Below are positions 31,972 to 36,561 of a DNA stretch of 36,561 bases, one piece after another. Source of the stretch: Bacteroidales bacterium GP2 (GTDB lineage: Bacteria; Bacteroidota; Bacteroidia; Bacteroidales; Muribaculaceae); the NCBI GenBank assembly GCA_001701115.1, contig DAAJ01000091.1, positions 1 through 36,561 on the forward strand. Reading direction: 5' to 3'. The notes beneath the pieces were generated by a model. It had not been told where the DNA came from. It was given only the letters and a program-made list of their open reading frames with translations, and ran no database searches. The position numbers were made by a program, and so were the translations under genes. Position 1 is the first letter of the stretch; the number at the start of each line of letters is the position of its first letter.

Positions 31972-32931
31972 ATGGATATCTCAGTTATTGTGCCGCTTTA
32001 CAATGAAGCTGAATCATTGCCCGAACTTGAGCAGTGGATTGAGCGCGTCATGAAAGAGAATTCTTTTTCTTACGAAATACTGTTCATCAACGACGGCAGC
32101 ACAGATGACTCTTGGAAAGTCATAAAGCAGCTTGCCGAAAAGAATCCCGCTGTCAAAGGAGTGTGCTTCCGCCGCAACTACGGCAAGTCGCCCGCACTGA
32201 ATACAGGCTTTGAAAGGGCACAGGGAGATGTGGTAATTACAATGGACGCAGACCTCCAGGACAGCCCCGATGAAATACCGCAGCTCTACAAAATGATAAA
32301 GGAAGAGGGCTACGACCTTGTTAGCGGATGGAAGAAAAAACGCTATGACCCGCTCTCGAAAACCATACCAACCAAGCTTTTCAACGCCACGGCAAGGAAA
32401 GTGAGCGGAATACGCAACCTGCATGATTTCAACTGCGGACTTAAAGCTTACCGGAATAAAGTGGTTAAGCACATTGAGGTGTATGGCGACATGCACAGGT
32501 ACATTCCTTTCCTCGCAAAAAATGCCGGATTCAACAAAATCGGCGAAAAGGTTGTGCAGCACCAGGCAAGAAAATACGGCAAGACAAAATTCGGGCTTGA
32601 CCGATTTGTTAACGGCTACCTTGACCTTGCCACCCTCTGGTTCACAAACAAGTTCGGCATCAAACCGATGCACTTCTTCGGGCTGCTCGGAAGCCTGATG
32701 TTCATTCTCGGATTCATCGCCGTGGTGGTTGTCGGAGCCATGAAACTATACAATCTCCATGTAGGCAATCCCACTATTCTTGTCACCGACTCCCCGTACT
32801 TTTACCTCGCGCTTGTGATGATGATTCTCGGCACCCAGCTTTTCCTTGCCGGATTCCTCGGAGAACTCATTGTGCGCAACTCTCCCGGAAGAAATCATTA
32901 CGAAATTGAAGAAGAAATTAGGATTTCATGA
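31972..32931 (+). CDS. Membrane GT2 glycosyltransferase (polyprenyl-phosphate type, ArnC/GtrB-like)
   Basis: A 319-residue protein with a cytoplasmic GT-A domain (1-225) and two C-terminal membrane helices (about 235-258 and 273-296). The catalytic region reads VPLYNEAESL (8-17), NDGSTDDS (40-47) and MDADLQD (91-97), the last with the metal-binding Asp92-x-Asp94. This layout is that of enzymes transferring a sugar from a nucleotide donor to undecaprenyl phosphate for later use in the periplasm. Donor and final product are unknown. It overlaps the nitroreductase gene by 4 bases. Confidence 0.88.
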   Translation: MDISVIVPLYNEAESLPELEQWIERVMKENSFSYEILFINDGSTDDSWKVIKQLAEKNPAVKGVCFRRNYGKSPALNTGFERAQGDVVITMDADLQDSPDEIPQLYKMIKEEGYDLVSGWKKKRYDPLSKTIPTKLFNATARKVSGIRNLHDFNCGLKAYRNKVVKHIEVYGDMHRYIPFLAKNAGFNKIGEKVVQHQARKYGKTKFGLDRFVNGYLDLATLWFTNKFGIKPMHFFGLLGSLMFILGFIAVVVVGAMKLYNLHVGNPTILVTDSPYFYLALVMMILGTQLFLAGFLGELIVRNSPGRNHYEIEEEIRIS

Positions 32932-33464
32932 ATAGTATTGACCTCTACCCTCAGTTTTACGACATAGTGGCATCGCGCTACTCCTGCCGGTCCTACACTC
33001 CCGCTCCCGTAAGCCGCGAAATGGTTCTCGCTGTGCTTGACACCGCACGCCTCGCTCCGTCAGCATGCAACAAGCAACCTTGGAAATTCCTCGTTGCCGA
33101 CACTCAGGAACTGCGCGAAAAAGTCATTGCAACATACAACCGCGACTGGGTGCAGGATGTACAGACATTCATCATTGCCTGCGGCGACCATTCCGAAGCA
33201 TGGCACAGGGCTGACGGCAAGGACCACACCGATGTGGATGTTGCTATCGCAGTTGAGCATATCTGCCTTGCTGCGGCATCACTCGGGCTCGGCACCTGCT
33301 GGATATGCAATTTTGACGCGCCCGCACTGTCAGCCGCACTCGAATTGCCGGAAGGCATCGAACCTATTGCAATTATCCCGCTTGGGTATCCCACTCCCGG
33401 TGTAAAAGCACCTGAAAAGAAAAGAAAGCCCATTGACGAAATCATAAAATGGGGAAAATTCTAA
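32928..33464 (+). CDS. Nitroreductase-family FMN oxidoreductase
   Basis: A 178-residue compact flavoprotein. The N-terminal RYSCRSYTPAPVSREMV (about 17-33) binds FMN phosphate, followed by LAPSACNKQPWKF; near the end, LGLGTCWICNF and IAIIPLGYPTP complete the FMN site. It should reduce nitro compounds, quinones or other small substrates with NAD(P)H. Physiological substrate unknown. It overlaps both neighbours (4 bases before, 16 bases after), so the run is translationally packed. Confidence 0.9.
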   Translation: MNSIDLYPQFYDIVASRYSCRSYTPAPVSREMVLAVLDTARLAPSACNKQPWKFLVADTQELREKVIATYNRDWVQDVQTFIIACGDHSEAWHRADGKDHTDVDVAIAVEHICLAAASLGLGTCWICNFDAPALSAALELPEGIEPIAIIPLGYPTPGVKAPEKKRKPIDEIIKWGKF

Positions 33465-33970
33465 AACACATAGCAGCGATTGCATTGGTGGCTATTGCTT
33501 GGAGCTGCAACACAACAGGGTGCTTGCAAAACCAGAGCAGCGTGCCGCTTGCCGGATTTTACGACCGTGAAACCGATAAAATCATAGGCATTGACTCGCT
33601 AAGCGTTTACGGGATTGGAGCGCCCAACGACTCATCTTTGATTACCACAAAGGTAGCATCAAGGGTATATCTGCCGTTCCGCTCCGAGTCCTCCTCAACC
33701 TCATTCTGCTTCCGCTATCTGGCAAAGGCGCTTGACTATCCGCAACTCAACGACACTGTCACTTTCACCTACACCTCCGAGCCAAGATTTGTCAGCGAGG
33801 AGTGCGGAGCAATGTATTTCTACACAATTACCGGAGTGACCTGCACAACCCATCTCATCGAAAGCGTTGAAATCACCGATTCGCTAATCAATAATGTCGA
33901 CACGGAAAAAATCAGGATTTACTTCCGTGTGGCAAAAGATGATGAGGAAGATTCCGGAGATAACCTGTGA
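33449..33970 (+). CDS. DUF6452 family lipoprotein
   Basis: A 173-residue lipoprotein assigned to DUF6452, a Bacteroidales family of unknown function. The signal is residues 1-19 with Cys20 in AWSCNTTGC. The mature domain is beta-rich with the family-like segment DKIIGIDSLSVYGIGAPNDS (split at about 43-62) and several conserved cysteines (FCFRY, EECGAM, TCTTH). The tail is acidic. It starts inside the nitroreductase gene (16-base overlap) and the DUF6048 gene follows after 5 bases; the two families are commonly adjacent, which suggests one envelope function. Confidence 0.7.
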   Translation: MGKILKHIAAIALVAIAWSCNTTGCLQNQSSVPLAGFYDRETDKIIGIDSLSVYGIGAPNDSSLITTKVASRVYLPFRSESSSTSFCFRYLAKALDYPQLNDTVTFTYTSEPRFVSEECGAMYFYTITGVTCTTHLIESVEITDSLINNVDTEKIRIYFRVAKDDEEDSGDNL

Positions 33971-33975
33971 TTATT

Positions 33976-34878
33976 ATGCGCCGCCATATATTATCAGCTA
34001 TAATCGCCGCCGTCGCACTGCTTTGCGCTTTTGACTCAGCAGCGCAACGACGCATCAATCCCGTCACTCCGCCGCCCGCAACAACCGAAACAAAGAAAGA
34101 GGCTAAAAAGGAGGAGGTAGACAAAAGCCACCTTGCCGAAACCCGCGACAGCAAAGGCAATGTTGTGCTTGTGGACACTGTTACCGGAAGCGAATATATC
34201 GATTCCACCGGAATTATTCCACCGGTAGGAAATATTTACCCGCTCATGCATGCAGTGACAGTTGGAGTGGATGTGTGGGATCCGGTGATGAAACTGCTCG
34301 GCACTGAGTACGGAGGCATAAGTTTCTGGGGAGAACTCAGCCTGCACAACCGCTTCAAGCCTATATTTGAATTCGGAATGTCCGCTGCCGATATTAAGCC
34401 GGACGGCATGAACTACACTTTCAAAAGCCCGATGGCGCCGTTCTTCAAGCTCGGCATGAATTACAATATATTCTACAATTCAAATCCGGCATACCAGCTG
34501 CTGTTTGGAATCCGTTATGCATTCACGCCATACAAATGGAGCATCGAGAACGCACTGCCAAACGGAGAATATTGGCCTGCCGAGCCATTCTCGATACCGG
34601 ACCAAAGCGCGACAACAGGATATCTGGAACTGGTCGCTTCCATCAAAGTGCAGATTTTCAAAAACATCTCCCTCGGCTGGCAAGTCAAATACCATTCAAT
34701 ACTCCACGAAAGCAAAAACCAGTACGGCAAACCGATGTATATTCCAGGATTCGGAAAGCGGGGCACGCCTATTGCCGGCGGTTTTTCGGTGATGTATACG
34801 TTGCCTTTGAACAAGAAAGCACTGCCAAAGGTTAATACTACTGAAGGGAATGCCACAAGCGGCACTCTCTCGGAGTAA
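33976..34878 (+). CDS. DUF6048 family predicted outer-membrane protein
   Basis: A 300-residue exported protein assigned to DUF6048. It has a signal peptide (about 1-24, ending DSAAQ), a Pro/Lys/Glu-rich linker (about 30-55), and then a beta-barrel-like region of alternating strands (VGVDVWDPVMKLLGTEYGG, FKPIFEFGMSAAD, YQLLFGIRYAFTPYKW). The start is the ATG before RRHIL; an in-frame GTG three codons earlier overlaps the previous stop. It directly follows the DUF6452 lipoprotein. Function unknown. Its stop is one base before the dehydrogenase ATG. Confidence 0.72.
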   Translation: MRRHILSAIIAAVALLCAFDSAAQRRINPVTPPPATTETKKEAKKEEVDKSHLAETRDSKGNVVLVDTVTGSEYIDSTGIIPPVGNIYPLMHAVTVGVDVWDPVMKLLGTEYGGISFWGELSLHNRFKPIFEFGMSAADIKPDGMNYTFKSPMAPFFKLGMNYNIFYNSNPAYQLLFGIRYAFTPYKWSIENALPNGEYWPAEPFSIPDQSATTGYLELVASIKVQIFKNISLGWQVKYHSILHESKNQYGKPMYIPGFGKRGTPIAGGFSVMYTLPLNKKALPKVNTTEGNATSGTLSE

Positions 34879-34879
34879 T

Positions 34880-35617
34880 ATGAAGAAAATAGTTATTGTT
34901 GGCGCTTCCTCAGGACTTGGAGAGCGCATTGCCACCGATTTTGCCCGCGCCGGATGGAGAGTAGGGATTGCAGCGCGACGCGTTGACCGGCTTGAACAGA
35001 TTAAAGAGCTTTATCCCTCAAACATTGCAGTTTCAGAACTTGATGTCACAGCCGAAGATGCGGTGAAGAAATTTTATGACCTCATCGAGCTGATTGACGG
35101 CATGGATATATTGCTTTATGCCGCCGGAACCGGATTTTATGACCCGGAGCTTGACGATGCGCGACTGAAAAACACTCTTGACACCAATGTTACAGGATTT
35201 GCGAGGATTATCGCAGCCGCATACAAATATTATAAGGCTACCGCAAACCGCACACCAGGTCAGATTGCTGCCATTACCTCTATCGCAGGCACTAAAGGCA
35301 TCGGCGTTGCAGCTGCATACAGCGCATCGAAGAAATTCCAGCAGACATTCATTAACGCGCTTGAGCAACTTGCATACCAGCAACAGGTGAACGTTAAATT
35401 CACTGATATACGTCCCGGATTCATCCGCACTCCCCTGCTGGATGAAAAGAAAGACTATCCCATGATCATGAGCATTGACGAAGCAGCCCCGCTGATTGAA
35501 AAAGCTGTGCTTTACAAGAAAAGAGTTGCCGTTATCGACAGCAAATGGGCGATTGTCAACGGGCTTTGGAGGCTTGTCCCGCAATGCGTGTGGCGTCACA
35601 TCTCCCTCAAATGGTAA
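34880..35617 (+). CDS. Short-chain dehydrogenase/reductase
   Basis: A 245-residue classical SDR with a Rossmann fold. The cofactor loop GASSGLG is at 8-14 and the catalytic tetrad is Asn103, Ser134, Tyr147 and Lys151 (YSASK). AARRVDR after strand 2 has basic residues, favouring NADP(H). The C-terminal part includes DIRPGFIRTPL. Substrate unknown. I begin at the ATG for MKKIVIVGAS, one base after the DUF6048 stop; an ATG ten codons upstream lies inside that gene and adds no conserved sequence. It is the last gene of the long + strand run and converges on dinD with a 12-base gap. Confidence 0.88.
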   Translation: MKKIVIVGASSGLGERIATDFARAGWRVGIAARRVDRLEQIKELYPSNIAVSELDVTAEDAVKKFYDLIELIDGMDILLYAAGTGFYDPELDDARLKNTLDTNVTGFARIIAAAYKYYKATANRTPGQIAAITSIAGTKGIGVAAAYSASKKFQQTFINALEQLAYQQQVNVKFTDIRPGFIRTPLLDEKKDYPMIMSIDEAAPLIEKAVLYKKRVAVIDSKWAIVNGLWRLVPQCVWRHISLKW

Positions 35618-35629
35618 GATAAAAAGAGA

Positions 35630-36460
35630 CTACTTTTTCCTCTTTATATTAATTTTCCGTTCATCCGCCTTGAGTCGTCGTTCCACCTTTTTTATATCTT
35701 CTCCGGGTGGAAGCATTTCAGGACGAATTCCTCTGTCAAGCAACATATTTCTAACGGCACTATTATTATCTATATGTTCATGTTCAATTTTAACTTGTCC
35801 ATATAGATTTTTTTGCTGAACATTAACCGAGGTCATTTCAGCAGCCAAATCTTTCGCCTTAATGGCTATGGTTGAAAGGAAATCAGCGAGTGGGCGTTTC
35901 TCCGGAGCACCCACTCTTCGTTTCATGTTGCTTGTATCAATTCCAAACAACGCTTTATCTCCTTTTGCACGGATAATACCGAATCCCTTGCTATCTACCC
36001 CTCTTTCATATATTATTCCAGATAAAGTATGCTCTGTTTCCGCAAGCTTAAAACGAGCATTCAACCGCTCATAATCAAGAATTCGCTGCTCCACAATTTC
36101 AGCACGGCGCGTTTGAACAGCAAAATAGTTTTGGGCAAATGCTATTTCCGATTTGCGTGGATCGCCATTTTGTGCTATAAGATAGCACGCATACCGAGTT
36201 AACATCACATCATCTATCTGACGTTGAGCATTTGAACCGAGTGTGACCATTTTGCTGACATCAGCAAAATGATCAGTTACTTTTTCTCCGGCATTTAAAC
36301 ATGATTCCTTTGCCTTATCTATTACAACAAGAAAGTTACGGTATTGAACATAGCCTAATGCCTTTGATAGTTCCCTCGCACTCCAACACTCTAAACCATC
36401 ATAATCCAAAGCTATTGCTTCAAAACTATCAAACAGTTCCTGGATCTCTTTTGCTTTCAT
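35630..36460 (-). CDS. dinD: DNA-damage-inducible protein D (DinD)
   Basis: A 276-residue protein of the DinD family. E. coli DinD (274 residues, SOS-induced) inhibits RecA filament activity. The pattern CWSARELSKALGYVQYRNF (about 25-43) looks like an antirepressor/Bro-N-type domain. The blocks VTDHFADVSKMV, LTRYACYLIAQNGDPRKSEIAFAQNYFAVQTR and the C-terminal region PEMLPPGEDIKKVERR follow in the family order. I start at the ATG for MKAKEIQEL. A longer start at 36496 would place the first codons over an exact TAnnTTTG box. The gene is visibly AT-richer than the rest of the window, suggesting acquisition from elsewhere. Confidence 0.9.
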   Translation of the reverse strand: MKAKEIQELFDSFEAIALDYDGLECWSARELSKALGYVQYRNFLVVIDKAKESCLNAGEKVTDHFADVSKMVTLGSNAQRQIDDVMLTRYACYLIAQNGDPRKSEIAFAQNYFAVQTRRAEIVEQRILDYERLNARFKLAETEHTLSGIIYERGVDSKGFGIIRAKGDKALFGIDTSNMKRRVGAPEKRPLADFLSTIAIKAKDLAAEMTSVNVQQKNLYGQVKIEHEHIDNNSAVRNMLLDRGIRPEMLPPGEDIKKVERRLKADERKINIKRKK

Positions 36461-36483
36461 TGGATATAATATTGCTTGTGAGG

Positions 36484-36491
36484 CAAAAATA
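36484..36491 (-). promoter_or_regulatory. Bacteroidota -7 promoter box for dinD
   Basis: On the minus strand this reads TATTTTTG, an exact TAnnTTTG match, 24 bases before the chosen ATG at 36460. No LexA-like inverted repeat is evident around it. Confidence 0.5.
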
Positions 36492-36531
36492 CACATAATA
36501 ATGAAACTTTTTATTTTTATTCCAGATAAAA

Positions 36532-36559
36532 AAGAGGCGATTCGGGGGAATCGCCTCTT
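36532..36559 (-). terminator. Strong terminator for a leftward gene beyond the right edge
   Basis: A perfect 12-bp stem, AAGAGGCGATTC (36532-36543) with GAATCGCCTCTT (36548-36559), has loop GGGG. On the minus strand a T-run follows at about 36533-36526, so it ends a gene coming from the right and insulates dinD. The inner arm GCGATTC/GAATCGC is the same as in the 13867-13895 terminator. Confidence 0.8.
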
Positions 36560-36561
36560 GG

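Noticed and set aside
32014..32673. A 219-codon minus-strand frame opposite the GT2 gene
   Set aside because: The + strand frame has all GT2 motifs; the antisense product matches nothing.
35618..35660. Possible terminator between the SDR gene and dinD
   Set aside because: Only a short AAAGAG/CTCTTT pairing with a long loop, mostly within dinD codons; too weak.
36461..36496. Longer DinD start
   Set aside because: Its first codons coincide with an exact TAnnTTTG promoter box.
35630..36561. Prophage or mobile element at the right end
   Set aside because: Only dinD with an antirepressor-like N-terminus is visible; no integrase, transposase, phage structural gene or attachment repeat.

Overview
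The window comes from the chromosome of an anaerobic gut-type Bacteroidales, most likely in or near Muribaculaceae; the family-level call is inference. Evidence for the order: several proteins belong to families largely confined to Bacteroidota (DUF4493/PCMD lipoproteins, DUF3943, DUF4923, DUF5106, DUF6452/DUF6048, glycine-lipid acyltransferases). Upstream of several transcription units there is the Bacteroidota -7 promoter box TAnnTTTG, and Shine-Dalgarno sequences are mostly absent. Base composition is moderate in GC and even, except for the AT-richer dinD gene at the right end. Coding is dense: no gene-free stretch exceeds 300 bases, and the largest gap is about 180 bases (12273-12451). I found no rRNA, tRNA, CRISPR array, insertion sequence or phage module.

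Layout. (1) 46-2861, +: a YbdG-like MscS channel and a double-ATPase ABC protein. (2) 2852-12272, read leftwards: a surface/envelope block. It runs from a DUF4493 lipoprotein through two tandem paralogous beta-barrel proteins, a PCMD lipoprotein and a secreted sulfatase to a DUF3943 protein. A terminator follows, and then a secreted endonuclease/exonuclease/phosphatase-fold protein with its own promoter. (3) 12452-13884, +: a DUF4923 protein and a GT2 glycosyltransferase whose last codons form a terminator hairpin. (4) 13935-17039, -: clpB and a small lipoprotein. (5) 17186-24889, +: DUF5106 protein, DoxX-like protein, mnmA, bifunctional nuclease, nucleoside-type MFS permease, rsmE, kdsA and a TPR protein. 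(6) 24853-26030, -: recR and a GNAT acetyltransferase. (7) 26161-35617, +: panC, panD, ffh, folD, then a glycine-lipid acyltransferase pair (glsA/glsB-like), DUF4199 membrane protein, polyprenyl-phosphate-type GT2, nitroreductase, DUF6452 and DUF6048 envelope proteins and a short-chain dehydrogenase. (8) 35630-36460, -: dinD, followed at the right edge by a strong leftward terminator.

Most of the window is core metabolism and envelope biogenesis: CoA precursor supply (panC/panD), one-carbon metabolism (folD), membrane targeting (ffh), LPS Kdo synthesis (kdsA), RNA modification (mnmA, rsmE) and repair (recR, dinD). The most distinctive parts are the leftward lipoprotein/barrel/sulfatase cluster, which has no SusC/SusD pair, and a structured leader whose 10-bp stem would mask the start codon of the DUF3943 gene. 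Also notable are the near-leaderless promoter arrangements and the glycine-lipid pair. I do not see a clear-cut new defence or mobile system.
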